Positions 48,584-58,715 of a DNA stretch of 64,000 bases are shown piece by piece. The notes under the pieces were generated by a model. The model made no database searches. It was not told the origin of the DNA and saw only the letters and a list, made by a program, of their open reading frames with translations. Each line of letters begins with the position of its first letter. Position 1 is the first letter of the stretch. A program made the translations under genes and the position numbers. Source of the stretch: Alloalcanivorax profundimaris. GTDB lineage: Bacteria > Pseudomonadota > Gammaproteobacteria > Pseudomonadales > Alcanivoracaceae. The DNA lies in the NCBI RefSeq assembly GCF_015265435.1, contig NZ_JABJWH010000009.1:62001-126000 (forward strand), written 5' to 3'.

Positions 48584-49261
48584 TTAGCTGTAGGTAATCG
48601 AATCGCCGCGGTCTTCCCGGTCCAGGTGCGGCACCTGGTTGAACACCGATAACCGGTATACGTTTTTATTGAAGAAGCCCTGGGTGACGCCGGTGTTGCG
48701 GATCTGGAGATTGAGCTCCACCACGGTGTCGTCGGCGGTGGCCAGCATGTGGCGCATCCACATGGCGATGGCGCCGCCGGAGCTGACCACCAGCACCCGC
48801 TGGCGGTCCGCGTAGCGTTCCTGGATGTGGGCCATGGCGCCGGCCACCCGGTCGTGGAAGCCGCGCCAGCTTTCCGGCAAGGCGCCTTCCAGGCCATCCG
48901 CCCGCCAGTGCTGCATGGCGCGCTTGAGCACCCGGTAGAAGGCGGCGATGGACGCGCCTTCCGGCGGCGCCTGATCCGGGTGGGCGCTCAGGAAGGCGTC
49001 CACCACGGAATGGAAGTCGAATTCATTGAGGCCGGGCTGCACGTCGGCGTCGAGGCCGGCGCCCAGGCCTTCCAGAATGCCCTCGCCGGTTTCCACGTGG
49101 CGCACCAGATCGCCGGTGACCAGGGCATCGAAGGCCAGGCCGCGTTCGCGGTAATACTCACCCAGCCAGCGGGCCTGCTGGTGGCCCAGGGTGGACAGCT
49201 TGTCGTAGTTATCGGCGCCGAACGACGCCTGTCCGTGGCGGACCAGGTAAAACTCGGCCAT
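48584..49261 (-). CDS. Histidine phosphatase family protein
   Basis: Phosphoglycerate-mutase-like phosphatase of 225 residues. The phospho-acceptor motif LVRHGQASFG is at residues 6-15, and SSGGAIAMWM carries the SGG of the branch (the second catalytic His is not obvious there). It is the first gene of the run that continues with the acyl-CoA dehydrogenase, kinase and SDRs. ACAD10 also carries a (different, HAD-type) phosphatase-like domain next to kinase and dehydrogenase, so a phosphatase in this setting is suggestive. Confidence 0.85.
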   Translation of the reverse strand: MAEFYLVRHGQASFGADNYDKLSTLGHQQARWLGEYYRERGLAFDALVTGDLVRHVETGEGILEGLGAGLDADVQPGLNEFDFHSVVDAFLSAHPDQAPPEGASIAAFYRVLKRAMQHWRADGLEGALPESWRGFHDRVAGAMAHIQERYADRQRVLVVSSGGAIAMWMRHMLATADDTVVELNLQIRNTGVTQGFFNKNVYRLSVFNQVPHLDREDRGDSITYS

Positions 49262-49421
49262 GGGGATGCCTGTCCTCGCAGTGTTGAAGACAGCCTAGAG
49301 CAGCCCCGTAAGTTAGTGAAATTGATATTTTGAATCCCGGAAAATAAATCCGGTGCATGAGAGGTGCGTCGCCAGCACATCGGGAGAAGCCCTTCTTTCC
49401 CACCGTTATTCCTTGCTTTGC

Positions 49422-49434
49422 GAAACGAGGTTCC
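49422..49434. promoter_or_regulatory. Candidate operator GAAAC-GAG-GTTCC
   Basis: Arms GAAAC/GTTCC with a 3-nt spacer, 43 nt upstream of the crotonase start, in the divergent region shared with the histidine phosphatase. Fourth member of the GRAAY-N3-RTTYC set. Confidence 0.45.
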
Positions 49435-49476
49435 GATATTTTCGTGTCTTTCGATTGGCGAGACTGGGAGACAACA

Positions 49477-50250
49477 ATGAGCAGCCTGGAACTGCAAAGC
49501 GGCTTCGTAAGCGTGGCCGAACACGACGCCCTGCTGGAGGTGACCCTGGACCGGCCGGACAAACTGAACGCCCTGAGCGCGGAAATGTACCGGGACCTGA
49601 GCCGGGCGGTGGATCACGTGCGCGACCGCGACGACCTCAATGCCCTGCTGCTCGACGCCAACGGCCGGGCCTTCACCGCCGGCAACGACATCGGCGATTT
49701 TCTCAACGCCGACCCGGAGGCGCGCCGCAGCGGCGAGTTGAGCCCGGCCATGCAGCTGGTGCACCGGCTGCTGACGCTGGACAAGCCGGTGATCGCCGCG
49801 GTGCACGGCAACGCCACCGGCATCGGCACCACCCTGCTGCTGCACTGTGACCTGGTGATCGCCGCCGACAGCGCCCGCTTCTACACCGCCTTCATCAATC
49901 TGGGCCTGGTGCCCGAGGCCGGCTCCAGCCTGATCCTGCCGGACCTGCTGGGGCGCCAGAACGCCAACCGCCTGCTGCTCGCCGGCGATACCCTGGACGC
50001 CGACGAAGCCCTGCGCATGGGCCTGGTGGCCTACCGCTGCGGCGACGACGAACTGCGCGACAAGGCCCTGGAGCTGGGCGGCAAGCTGGCCGCCAAACCG
50101 CCCCAGGCGATGCAATACACCAAGCAGCTCACCCGCCACGGCGCCGACGCCGTGCGCGAGCAGATCAACAAGGAATCGGTGCTGTTCAGCGAGCGCATGT
50201 TCAGCGACGAGACCCGGGCGATTTTCGAAACTTTCTTGAACAAGAAATAA
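49477..50250 (+). CDS. Enoyl-CoA hydratase/isomerase (crotonase family)
   Basis: Crotonase-fold protein of 257 residues. It has GRAFTAGNDIGDF and HGNATGIGTTLLLHCDLV for the oxyanion hole, INLGLVPEAGSSLILP, and terminal TKQLTRHG. The catalytic Glu of hydratases appears in VPEAGSS; the other is replaced, so an isomerase activity is possible. I use ATG 49477; the longer frame upstream crosses the operator region. The gene is alone, ending before a REP pair. Confidence 0.85.
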   Translation: MSSLELQSGFVSVAEHDALLEVTLDRPDKLNALSAEMYRDLSRAVDHVRDRDDLNALLLDANGRAFTAGNDIGDFLNADPEARRSGELSPAMQLVHRLLTLDKPVIAAVHGNATGIGTTLLLHCDLVIAADSARFYTAFINLGLVPEAGSSLILPDLLGRQNANRLLLAGDTLDADEALRMGLVAYRCGDDELRDKALELGGKLAAKPPQAMQYTKQLTRHGADAVREQINKESVLFSERMFSDETRAIFETFLNKK

Positions 50251-50270
50251 GCGCGACCGAGAACCGTGCC

Positions 50271-50348
50271 GTAGGAGCGGCTTCAGCCGCGATAGCCCGG
50301 CGGTCGACTTGCGCTGCGCCGCCTTATCGCGGCTGAAGCCGCTCCTAC
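50271..50348. repeat. REP pair (BIME-like) between convergent genes
   Basis: GTAGGAGCGGCTTCAGCCGC unit at 50271-50293 and its complement at 50326-50348. It separates the converging crotonase and TetR genes and probably works as a bidirectional transcript end. Confidence 0.9.
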
Positions 50349-50361
50349 ACTACCGAGGCGG

Positions 50362-50988
50362 TCAGCGCGCGGTGACGCCACGCAGGGCCACGGTGGTGAC
50401 CTCCTCCACCAGGGCGTCCAGGGCGCCGGGGCCGGTGTCGTAGCGCGGGTGGTACCAGTTGATCACCGAGTTGAGCGCGCCCAGCACCGGCTTGATCGCC
50501 AGCTTTGGTTCGTTGGCGTGCAGGTCGCCCTCCTCGATACCCGCGCACAACACCTGCAGGAACACCTGCTCGTAGCGCCGCCGCCGGTTCTGCAGGCGGG
50601 TCAGCTCGCGGCGCTGGGCCTCGGTGGTGCTCACCCGCAGGTGCATCTGCACCCCTTCCGCCACGGCGCGCTGGAAATGCTGGGTCTCGATCAGGGTGGC
50701 CACGTGGCGGCGGGCCATGGCGTGCAGCCGCTCGGCCGCCGGGGCATCGCGCTTGAGCTCCGGATCGATGGCCTGCACCAGCGCGTCCATGCCGCGCTGG
50801 TGAATCTCGAAGAACAGCTCCGCCTTGGAGTCGAAGTAGTGGTAAACCATGCCCTTGGTGGCGCCGAGCCGGCGGGCAATATCGTCAATGCTGGTGGCCT
50901 TGAAGCCGCGCTCCATGAAGGCGCGTGCCGCCGCGTCCAGAATGGTGTCGCGGGGGCTGGCGTCCAGCTCGCCCCGGGGGTGTGCCAT
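50362..50988 (-). CDS. TetR-family transcriptional regulator (beta-oxidation operon)
   Basis: Regulator of 208 residues. The helix-turn-helix ATSIDDIARRLGATKGMVYH is near residues 32-52; the C-terminal domain is typical of the AcrR/FadR-like group and ends LVEEVTTVALRGVTAR. ATG 50988 has AGAGGA upstream. It is divergent from the acyl-CoA dehydrogenase operon at 51246. The gap holds two palindromes (51037-51068 and 51215-51232), so it is likely the local repressor, with an acyl-CoA effector. Confidence 0.9.
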   Translation of the reverse strand: MAHPRGELDASPRDTILDAAARAFMERGFKATSIDDIARRLGATKGMVYHYFDSKAELFFEIHQRGMDALVQAIDPELKRDAPAAERLHAMARRHVATLIETQHFQRAVAEGVQMHLRVSTTEAQRRELTRLQNRRRRYEQVFLQVLCAGIEEGDLHANEPKLAIKPVLGALNSVINWYHPRYDTGPGALDALVEEVTTVALRGVTAR

Positions 50989-51036
50989 GGATGAAGTCCT
51001 CTTGCCGGGCCGCTTGGGGGGAAGGCACCACTGTAG

Positions 51037-51068
51037 CAAAATCGGGCGCCACGGATTGCCCGATTTTG
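51037..51068. promoter_or_regulatory. Long inverted repeat CAAAATCGGGC-N10-GCCCGATTTTG
   Basis: Perfect 11-bp arms with a 10-nt spacer, 49 nt upstream of the TetR start and 178 nt from the acyl-CoA dehydrogenase. The 21-bp centre-to-centre distance is two helical turns. Candidate operator or hairpin. Confidence 0.55.
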
Positions 51069-51210
51069 GCACGTTCGCCCCCGGCGGACATTGGCCGCTT
51101 TTGCACACGGCATGGTCGATCATGACATTACTGCCGTTAACCATGCCGCTTTTCACTCTGGACGCCCTTTTATGGTGCCAACATACTTTGGGACCGACTT
51201 GCCTATAAAT

Positions 51211-51232
51211 GAAAAGCTGTTTCGAAACAGCT
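51211..51232. promoter_or_regulatory. Operator palindromes at the acyl-CoA dehydrogenase start
   Basis: Perfect 18-bp palindrome AGCTGTTTCGAAACAGCT at 51215-51232, just before the ribosome binding site GGGAGGA. It overlaps GAAAA-GCT-GTTTC (51211-51223), a variant of the recurring 13-bp box. Binding here would block translation or elongation of the operon. Confidence 0.65.
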
Positions 51233-51245
51233 CGGGAGGAAACAG

Positions 51246-52430
51246 ATGTCGGATCTCGAACAGTTCCGCGCGGACACCCGGGCCTGGCTGGACGCCAACT
51301 GCCCGGAGGAAATGCGCCAACCCATGAAGAGTCAGTCCGAGCACTGCTGGGGCGGCCGTAAATGGGAATTTCAGTCCGAGGCACAGAAAGTGTGGCTCGA
51401 ACGCATGGCCGATAAAGGCTGGACCGCGCCCCAGTGGCCCAAGGAATACGGCGGCGGTGGTCTTGGCCCGGAAGAAGCGGCGATCCTCGACGAGGAAATG
51501 AAGCGCATCAACGCGCGCACGCCGGTGAGCAACTTCGGCTTCTGGATGCTGGGCCCGGCCCTGCTCAAGTTCGGCAGCGAGGAGCTCAAGCGCGAGCACC
51601 TGCCGCCCATCTGCCGGGGCGAAATCCGCTGGTGCCAGGGCTACTCCGAGCCCAACGCCGGCTCCGACCTGGCCAGCCTGCAAACCCGCGCCGAGGACAA
51701 GGGTGACCACTTCCTGGTCAACGGCCAGAAAATCTGGACCTCCTACGCGGACAAGGCCGACTGGATCTTCTGCCTGGTGCGCACCGACCCGGAGGCGACC
51801 AAGCACAACGGCATCTCCTTCGTGCTGTTCGACATGGAAAGCGACGGCGTCACCACCCGCCCCATCGAGCTGATTTCCGGCGAATCCCCGTTCTGCGAAA
51901 CCTTCTTCGACGACGTCAAGGTGGACAAGAACCAGGTGGTCGGCGAACTCAACCGTGGCTGGGACGTGGCCAAGTACCTGCTCACCCATGAACGCAACAA
52001 CATCGGCGGCGAGCCGCCGGGCTTCCTCAAGGGCCGCGCCCTGGGCCCTCTGGCCGCGGAATACGTGGGCACCGAGCACGGCAAGCTGGCCGACACCGCC
52101 CTGCGCGCCGACATCGCCCGGCTGGAGATCGACCAGATCGCCTTCAAGGCGCTGGTGGAAAAAATCCGCGCCGAGGCGGAAGCCGGCCAGGGCGTGGGCG
52201 CCCAGTCCGCGGTGCTCAAGTATTACGGCACCGAGCTCAACAAGCGCCGCTACGAAGTGATGATGGACGCGCTCGGCGCGGAAGGCCTGGAATGGGACAG
52301 CGAACGCACCATGGGCGGCCTGTACGCCCGCGAGTGGCTGCGCTCCAAGGGCAATTCCATCGAGGGCGGCACCTCCGAGGTGATGCTGGGCATCGTTTCC
52401 AAACGCCTGCTGGGCCTGCCGGACGCATAA
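51246..52430 (+). CDS. Acyl-CoA dehydrogenase, large subunit-type
   Basis: FAD-dependent acyl-CoA dehydrogenase of 394 residues. YSEPNAGSDLASLQT, KIWTSYADKADW and the C-terminal EGGTSEVMLGIVSKRLLGLP are present; EWLRSKGNSIEGG is typical of the alpha-type partner of heterotetrameric enzymes. The next gene is a second, shorter dehydrogenase, as in FadE28/FadE29-like pairs. GGGAGGA precedes the start. It heads a five-gene beta-oxidation operon. Confidence 0.95.
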   Translation: MSDLEQFRADTRAWLDANCPEEMRQPMKSQSEHCWGGRKWEFQSEAQKVWLERMADKGWTAPQWPKEYGGGGLGPEEAAILDEEMKRINARTPVSNFGFWMLGPALLKFGSEELKREHLPPICRGEIRWCQGYSEPNAGSDLASLQTRAEDKGDHFLVNGQKIWTSYADKADWIFCLVRTDPEATKHNGISFVLFDMESDGVTTRPIELISGESPFCETFFDDVKVDKNQVVGELNRGWDVAKYLLTHERNNIGGEPPGFLKGRALGPLAAEYVGTEHGKLADTALRADIARLEIDQIAFKALVEKIRAEAEAGQGVGAQSAVLKYYGTELNKRRYEVMMDALGAEGLEWDSERTMGGLYAREWLRSKGNSIEGGTSEVMLGIVSKRLLGLPDA

Positions 52431-52442
52431 GGAGTCGGACCA

Positions 52443-53528
52443 ATGAAACTCAACGACGAACAACAGATGCTGCAGGACTCCGTGGCGCGGCTGATGGCCG
52501 ACAAGGGCCCGGTGTCCCGCCTGCGCCAACTGCGCGACGAGAACAGCGAAAAAGGCTATGACGAGCCGCTCTGGCACGCCATGGTGGAAGCCGGCCTGAC
52601 CGGCATCCTGGTGCCCGAGGAACACGGCGGCATCGGCTTCGGTCTGGTGGGCGCCGGCCTGGTGGCCCGGGAAATCGGCCGCAACCTGTCGGTAACCCCG
52701 TTCCTGTCCAGCGCCGTGCTGGGCGCCGCCGCCCTCAGCGCCGGCGGCAGCGATGCCCAGAAAGCGGAGTGGCTGCCGGCCATCGCCGAAGGCCGCGCGA
52801 TCACCGCCCTGGCCATCGACGACGGCGCCAAGCACCGCCCCGAGGCGATCCAGGCACGGGTGGAAAACGGCCTGCTCAGCGGCGCCAAGCTGCTGGTGCT
52901 GGACGGCCACGTGGCCGACCTGCTGCTGGTGGCGGCGCAAGGTGACAACGGCGCCGGCCTGTTCCTGGTGGACCCCAACGCCGAGGGCGTGACCATCGAG
53001 CGCACGCAAATGGCCGACAGCCGCAATGCCGCGCGCATCCGCTTCGACAACGTGCCCGCCCAGGCCATGACCGACGGCGCCGCCGCCCTGGCCGCCGCCC
53101 TGCGCGCCGGCCGCGCGGTGCTGGCCGCGGAATTGTCCGGGCTGGCCCTGGAAGTGTTCGAGCGCACCCTGGCCTACCTCAAGGAGCGCAAGCAGTTCGG
53201 CCGCCTGATCGGCACCTTCCAGGCGCTGCAGCACCGCGCCGCCCTGCTCAGCGGCGAAGTGGCGATGACCGAGGCCCTGGCCATGCAGGCCCTGGACGCC
53301 TGCGACCGGAACGCCGAGGACGCCGACCAGCTGGTGCTGGCCGCCAAGTCCAAGGCCGCCAAGGTGGCCCTGCTGGCCGGCCAGGAAGGCGTGCAGATGC
53401 ACGGCGGCATCGGCATGACCGATGAATTCGACATCGGTTTCTTCCTCAAGCGTGCCCGCGCCGGCGGCGAGACCCTGGGCGACGCCAACTACTGCGCCGA
53501 CCGCTTCGCGGCCTTGCGCGGTTACTGA
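52443..53528 (+). CDS. Acyl-CoA dehydrogenase, small subunit-type
   Basis: Acyl-CoA dehydrogenase-fold protein of 361 residues, 12 nt after the first dehydrogenase. ILVPEEHGGIGFGLVGAG, RKQFGRLIGTFQALQH and QMHGGIGMTDEFDIGFF are clear. Sequence is shorter in the middle domain than ordinary enzymes, and the flavin-site TEPxAGSD motif is replaced. It is the likely partner of the first gene in a heteromeric enzyme. AAGGAG lies upstream. Confidence 0.92.
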   Translation: MKLNDEQQMLQDSVARLMADKGPVSRLRQLRDENSEKGYDEPLWHAMVEAGLTGILVPEEHGGIGFGLVGAGLVAREIGRNLSVTPFLSSAVLGAAALSAGGSDAQKAEWLPAIAEGRAITALAIDDGAKHRPEAIQARVENGLLSGAKLLVLDGHVADLLLVAAQGDNGAGLFLVDPNAEGVTIERTQMADSRNAARIRFDNVPAQAMTDGAAALAAALRAGRAVLAAELSGLALEVFERTLAYLKERKQFGRLIGTFQALQHRAALLSGEVAMTEALAMQALDACDRNAEDADQLVLAAKSKAAKVALLAGQEGVQMHGGIGMTDEFDIGFFLKRARAGGETLGDANYCADRFAALRGY

Positions 53529-53546
53529 GTCAAGGAGAGCACGACA

Positions 53547-54017
53547 ATGTCCAACAACACGCTCAACGTCGAACAACTCCAGGCCAAGGTGGGCGAGGAC
53601 CTGGGTACCTCGCGCTGGTTCCCGGTGGACCAGAGCCGCATCGACGCCTTCGCCGACCTCACCGAGGACCCGCAGTGGATCCACGTGGACCCGGAGCGGG
53701 CCGCCAAGGAAACCCCGTTCGGTGGTACCATCGCCCACGGCTTCCTGAGCCTGTCCCTGCTGTCCGCCATGGCCATGGACGTGGTGCCTTCCATCCAGGG
53801 CACCGTGATGGGCATCAACTACGGTTTCGACAAGGTGCGCTTCCTGAACCCGGTGCGTTCCGGCTCCAAGGTTCGTGGCAATTTCAAACTGGCCAGCGTG
53901 GAACCGCGCGGTGACAATCAGCTGCTGATCCGCTACGCCATCAGCGTCGAGATCGACGGCGTCGACAAGCCGGCCATCGCCTGCGAATGGCTGAGCCTGA
54001 TCATTCTGGGAGAGTAA
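53547..54017 (+). CDS. MaoC-family (R)-specific enoyl-CoA hydratase
   Basis: Hotdog dehydratase of 156 residues. The hydratase-2 motif is FADLTEDPQWIHVDPERAA followed by GGTIAHGFLSLSL, with Asp and His of the catalytic pair. It makes the (R)-3-hydroxyacyl-CoA. The SDR at 54023 follows 5 nt later, so hydration and oxidation are coupled genes, like the two halves of peroxisomal multifunctional enzyme 2. Confidence 0.92.
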   Translation: MSNNTLNVEQLQAKVGEDLGTSRWFPVDQSRIDAFADLTEDPQWIHVDPERAAKETPFGGTIAHGFLSLSLLSAMAMDVVPSIQGTVMGINYGFDKVRFLNPVRSGSKVRGNFKLASVEPRGDNQLLIRYAISVEIDGVDKPAIACEWLSLIILGE

Positions 54018-54022
54018 ACAGC

Positions 54023-54943
<921 letters not shown>

Positions 54944-54995
54944 CGGCGACGTCCGCCCCACCCTTTTCAACGACTTTCAAACAACGAGGCCCATC

Positions 54996-56198
54996 ATGAG
55001 AGAAGCCGTAATCGTTTCCACCGCCCGCACCCCGATCGGCAAGGCCTATCGCGGTGCCTTCAACGACACCCAGGCCCAGGCCCTGGGCGGCCACGCCATC
55101 AAGCACGCCGTGGAGCGCGCCAAGGTCGATCCGGAAAGCATTCAGGACGTGATCATGGGCGCCGCCCTGCAACAGGGCTCCACCAGCGGCAACGTGGCCC
55201 GCCAGTGCGCCCTGCGCGCCGGCCTGCCCACCTCCGTGGCGGGCATGACCATGGACCGCCAGTGCGCCTCCGGCCTGATGGCCATCGCCACCGCCGCCAA
55301 GGAAATCGTGGTGGACAACATGGACGTGGCCGTGGCCGGCGGCCTGGAGTCCATTTCCCTGGTGCAGAACGACAAGATGAACACCTTCCGTGCCCGTGAT
55401 CCGTGGCTGGTGGAGCACCGCCCGGACATCTACATGAGCATGCTGGAAACCGCCGAGATCGTGGCCGACCGCTACAACGTCTCCCGCGACGCCCAGGACG
55501 AGTACGCCTTCCAGTCCCAGATGCGCACCGCCCAGGCCCAGCAGGACGGCAAGTTCGACGACGAAATCGTGCCGCTGACCACCAACATGAAGGTGATGAA
55601 CAAGGAGACCAAGGAAATTTCCGATCAGGAAGTGACCCTGGGCAAGGACGAAGGCAACCGTCCGCAAACCACCCTGGAAGGCCTGCGGAGCCTGCAGCCG
55701 GTGTTCAAGGACGGCATGGCCGTGAAGGAAGGCAAGTTCATCACCGCCGGCAACGCTTCCCAGCTGTCCGACGGCGCCAGCGCCTCGGTGCTGATGGAAG
55801 CCAAGGAAGCCGAGCGCCTCGGCCTGACCCCGCTGGGCGCCTACCGCGGCATGGCCGTGGCCGGCTGCGACCCGGACGAAATGGGCATCGGCCCGGTGTT
55901 CGCGGTGCCGAAACTGCTCAAGCGCTTCGGCCTGAGCATCGACGACATCGGCCTGTGGGAACTCAACGAAGCGTTCGCCAGCCAGTGCCTGTACAGCCGT
56001 GACAAGCTCGGCATCGACCCGGACAAATACAACGTCAACGGCGGCGCCATCTCCATCGGCCACCCGTACGGCATGTCCGGCGCGCGCATGACCGGCCACG
56101 CGCTGATCGAAGGCAAGCGTCGCGGCGTCAAGTACGTGGTGGTGACCATGTGCGTGGGCGGCGGCATCGGCGCCGCCGGTCTGTTCGAGGTATTCTGA
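54996..56198 (+). CDS. Acetyl-CoA C-acyltransferase (thiolase)
   Basis: Thiolase of 400 residues. The acyl-enzyme Cys is in [10 protein letters not shown] (about residue 88), the His in [14 protein letters not shown] [10 protein letters not shown] and the second Cys in [34 protein letters not shown] is the C-terminal signature. It cleaves the 3-ketoacyl-CoA with CoA and closes the operon. It is 52 nt after the SDR. A terminator lies at 56353-56373. Confidence 0.95.
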   Translation: MREAVIVSTARTPIGKAYRGAFNDTQAQALGGHAIKHAVERAKVDPESIQDVIMGAALQQGSTSGNVARQCALRAGLPTSVAGMTMDRQCASGLMAIATAAKEIVVDNMDVAVAGGLESISLVQNDKMNTFRARDPWLVEHRPDIYMSMLETAEIVADRYNVSRDAQDEYAFQSQMRTAQAQQDGKFDDEIVPLTTNMKVMNKETKEISDQEVTLGKDEGNRPQTTLEGLRSLQPVFKDGMAVKEGKFITAGNASQLSDGASASVLMEAKEAERLGLTPLGAYRGMAVAGCDPDEMGIGPVFAVPKLLKRFGLSIDDIGLWELNEAFASQCLYSRDKLGIDPDKYNVNGGAISIGHPYGMSGARMTGHALIEGKRRGVKYVVVTMCVGGGIGAAGLFEVF

Positions 56199-56352
56199 AC
56201 GGCTTCACCGAATCGCCGGGCCCGTCCCCTTTCCGGGTCCGGCAACGCTTTGCCGCGTCAGCAGGCCGGCGTGTCCCCAAAACGCGCCGGCCATTTCAGT
56301 GGTGACGATCGCGTCGACCGACGCCCCTTCCCAAGAATCATCACCGCACGAG

Positions 56353-56373
56353 GGCCGCTGACGCGGCCTTTTT
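56353..56373 (+). terminator. Rho-independent terminator of the beta-oxidation operon
   Basis: Perfect stem GGCCGC-TGAC-GCGGCC followed by TTTTT. It lies 155 nt after the thiolase stop and just before the convergent TetR gene. Confidence 0.85.
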
Positions 56374-56385
56374 ATTATTCTCGAT

Positions 56386-57114
56386 TCAGACGCGATCCCA
56401 GGCTGGGGGCTCACGCCCCTCGCAGATCTCGATCAGGCCGGCGGCCATGAAACGGGCCATGCGTTTCTTCACCGCTTCAAAGTCGTCGGACCGGCACAGC
56501 CCGCCGGACAGTTTGTCGATACGACCAGTACGCGCCAGGGTCAGCACCAGGGCACCGGTGACGAAATGATAACCCCAGAAAATGTCTTCCTCCGTGGCGT
56601 CCGGCAGCGCCTTCCTGAGCAGGTCGATGAGACGCAGCACCACCGGATCAAAGTGCTTGTCCATCATCTCCGCGCCCCACTCCGGGGTGTTCGCCACCTG
56701 GGCGGCGAACGCGGCGTAGTTGCGCCAGCCCTCGCCGCCCTGAATGTAGGTATCCAGGTCGGTATCCAGATACGCGTGCAGCGCCCCCTCCACGGTGGGC
56801 GCGCCGTCGCAGGAGCGCTCATAGTCGTCCAGGGCGGTCATGCGCCGGCTGCTGGTCTCCACCGCCCGGCGCGCGAACACGGCGTCGAAAAGCTGCTTTT
56901 TATCATCGAAGTAATAGTTGATCAGCGTGTGATGCACGTCGATGCGTCTGGCCACATCCTTCAGCGTCACGCCATGCAGGCCATGCTGGGAGAACAGGTA
57001 CTCCGCCGCGTCCAGAATCCGCTCGGTCATCTCGGCGCGGCGCTCGGCCCGGCTCGGCCCCTTGCGCCGCGCACCGCTGGCCGCCTTGCCGGCGGGCTTT
57101 TCTCGGGCTGTCAT
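56386..57114 (-). CDS. TetR-family transcriptional regulator
   Basis: Regulator of 242 residues. After a basic N-terminal tail (KPAGKAASGARRKGPSRAER), the helix-turn-helix is VTLKDVARRIDVHHTLINYY. The remainder is a variable ligand domain with WRNYAAFAAQVANTPEWG. I use ATG 57114; the frame remains open upstream without coding character, and the ribosome binding site is weak. It follows the acyl-CoA ligase by 35 nt, the last gene of the ABC transporter operon, and probably represses it. Confidence 0.88.
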   Translation of the reverse strand: MTAREKPAGKAASGARRKGPSRAERRAEMTERILDAAEYLFSQHGLHGVTLKDVARRIDVHHTLINYYFDDKKQLFDAVFARRAVETSSRRMTALDDYERSCDGAPTVEGALHAYLDTDLDTYIQGGEGWRNYAAFAAQVANTPEWGAEMMDKHFDPVVLRLIDLLRKALPDATEEDIFWGYHFVTGALVLTLARTGRIDKLSGGLCRSDDFEAVKKRMARFMAAGLIEICEGREPPAWDRV

Positions 57115-57149
57115 CGTTGTTAAGACTCGTCGGGTCGGCGCGAAACCGG

Positions 57150-58715
57150 TCAAGCTTGGCCAAATTCCGCGCGCAGGCGTTTTTTGTCGATTTTTCCCGT
57201 ACCGGCCAGTGGCATGCGGTCCACGCGCACCACCGCGTCGGGCAGCCACCATGAAGCCACGCGGTCGCGCATGGCGTCCAGTATTTCTCGATCCTCGATG
57301 GTTTGCGCGGGCTTGGTTTCGATGACAAGCACCGGCCGTTCCCCCCAGCGTCCATCACGGCGACCGATCACCGCCGCCTGTGCCACCGCCGGGAGCGCGC
57401 CGGCGATGGCCTCCAGCTCCGCCGGGTTGATCCATCCGCCGCCGGACTTTATCAGGTCCTTGGCGCGGCCGGTAATGGTCAGCCGGCCCTGCGCGTCGAT
57501 GCGCGCCAGGTCGCCGGTGGCGAACCAGCCGCGCTCGTCCAAAGCACCGTGTCGCTGGCCAAGATAACGCTCCACCACGGCGGCGCCACGCACTCGGAGG
57601 TGCCCTTCAACGTTGCGCTGCTCGGGCAGCGGCGTGCCTTGCTCATCGGTCAGCAACAGATCCATGCCAACCGCCACCCGGCCCGCCGACGCGGCATCGC
57701 GCCGTGGCTCGGCGGCGGGCGTGATGGTGCCCAAGGGGGAAAGTTCTGTCATTCCCCAACTAGTCTGCACACTGACGCCCAGACGCTGCTCGAGCCGTGC
57801 CATCAGCGTCGCCGACATGGGCGCGCCGCCAACCAGAATGCGTTTCAAGGATGGCAGTTCACCGCCCTGCGCTTCCAGATGCTCAAGCAGGCCGAGCCAG
57901 ACGGTGGGCACGCCGGCGGCCAGGGTGACGTTCTCCGTGGCGATCAGGCGCGCCAGGCTGGCGCCATCCAGGTGGCGGCCCGGAAACACCAGGTCCGCGC
58001 CCGCGGCCGGCGTCGCGAATGGCAATCCCCAGGCGTTGGCGTGAAACATGGGCACCGCCGCCAGCACCCGGTCACCGAAACCGAGGCCGAGCACATCCGC
58101 CTGCAGCAACCGCAGGGTCTGCAGGTAAATGGAACGGTGATCATAGAGCACCCCCTTGGGATCACCGGTGGTGCCGGAAGTGAAGCACAGCCCGGAAGCA
58201 CTGTGTTCATCGAAATCGCCCCAGCTTACCGCCGTATCGTCCAGGTCTTCCAAGGCCGACTCCAGGGCAGGCGGCTCGCCGTCTCCATCGATCACGAACA
58301 GCTCGGTCAGGGCCGGCGCCAGGGCGGCGATGCGCTGGCCCAGCGGTGCCAGATCGGCGCTGACGATCAGTACGCGGGCGCCGGACTGACGCGCCATGGC
58401 GGCACTCTGGCTGTCGGTGAGACGGGGATTGAGGGTATGGCAGACCGCGCCCATTCCCATGATGCCGTACCAGGCTTCCAGGTGGGCGCGGCTGTTCCAG
58501 GCCAGCGTCGCCACCCGGTCACCGACACCGATACCGAGACCGGCCAGCAACGCCGAGATCCGGCGGGCGCGGCGCCGCAGCACCAGATAATCGGTTTGCT
58601 CCACCCCGCCATTGTCCAGCGCGCCGGTGACACCGGCATGCGGGTGCCATTTAGCGGCATGGTCGAGAAATTTATTCAGGGTCAGCGTGTAACGCTGCAT
58701 CGCGCCGTCCGTCAT
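57150..58715 (-). CDS. Acyl-CoA ligase (AMP-binding) of the transporter operon
   Basis: ANL ligase of 521 residues. CFTSGTTGDPKGVLYDHRS, SWGMTELSPLG, FATGDLARIDAQGRLTITGR and TGKIDKKRLRAEFG are present. ATG 58715 overlaps the esterase stop (ATGA) and has GGAGG upstream. With the esterase and LivFGMH upstream it should activate an imported acid. Fatty-acid or aromatic-acid type is not decided. Confidence 0.93.
   Translation of the reverse strand: MTDGAMQRYTLTLNKFLDHAAKWHPHAGVTGALDNGGVEQTDYLVLRRRARRISALLAGLGIGVGDRVATLAWNSRAHLEAWYGIMGMGAVCHTLNPRLTDSQSAAMARQSGARVLIVSADLAPLGQRIAALAPALTELFVIDGDGEPPALESALEDLDDTAVSWGDFDEHSASGLCFTSGTTGDPKGVLYDHRSIYLQTLRLLQADVLGLGFGDRVLAAVPMFHANAWGLPFATPAAGADLVFPGRHLDGASLARLIATENVTLAAGVPTVWLGLLEHLEAQGGELPSLKRILVGGAPMSATLMARLEQRLGVSVQTSWGMTELSPLGTITPAAEPRRDAASAGRVAVGMDLLLTDEQGTPLPEQRNVEGHLRVRGAAVVERYLGQRHGALDERGWFATGDLARIDAQGRLTITGRAKDLIKSGGGWINPAELEAIAGALPAVAQAAVIGRRDGRWGERPVLVIETKPAQTIEDREILDAMRDRVASWWLPDAVVRVDRMPLAGTGKIDKKRLRAEFGQA

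Noticed and set aside
51153..53738. Long minus-strand frame opposite the two acyl-CoA dehydrogenases
   Set aside because: Same reason: antisense shadow of real genes, no ribosome binding site or motif.
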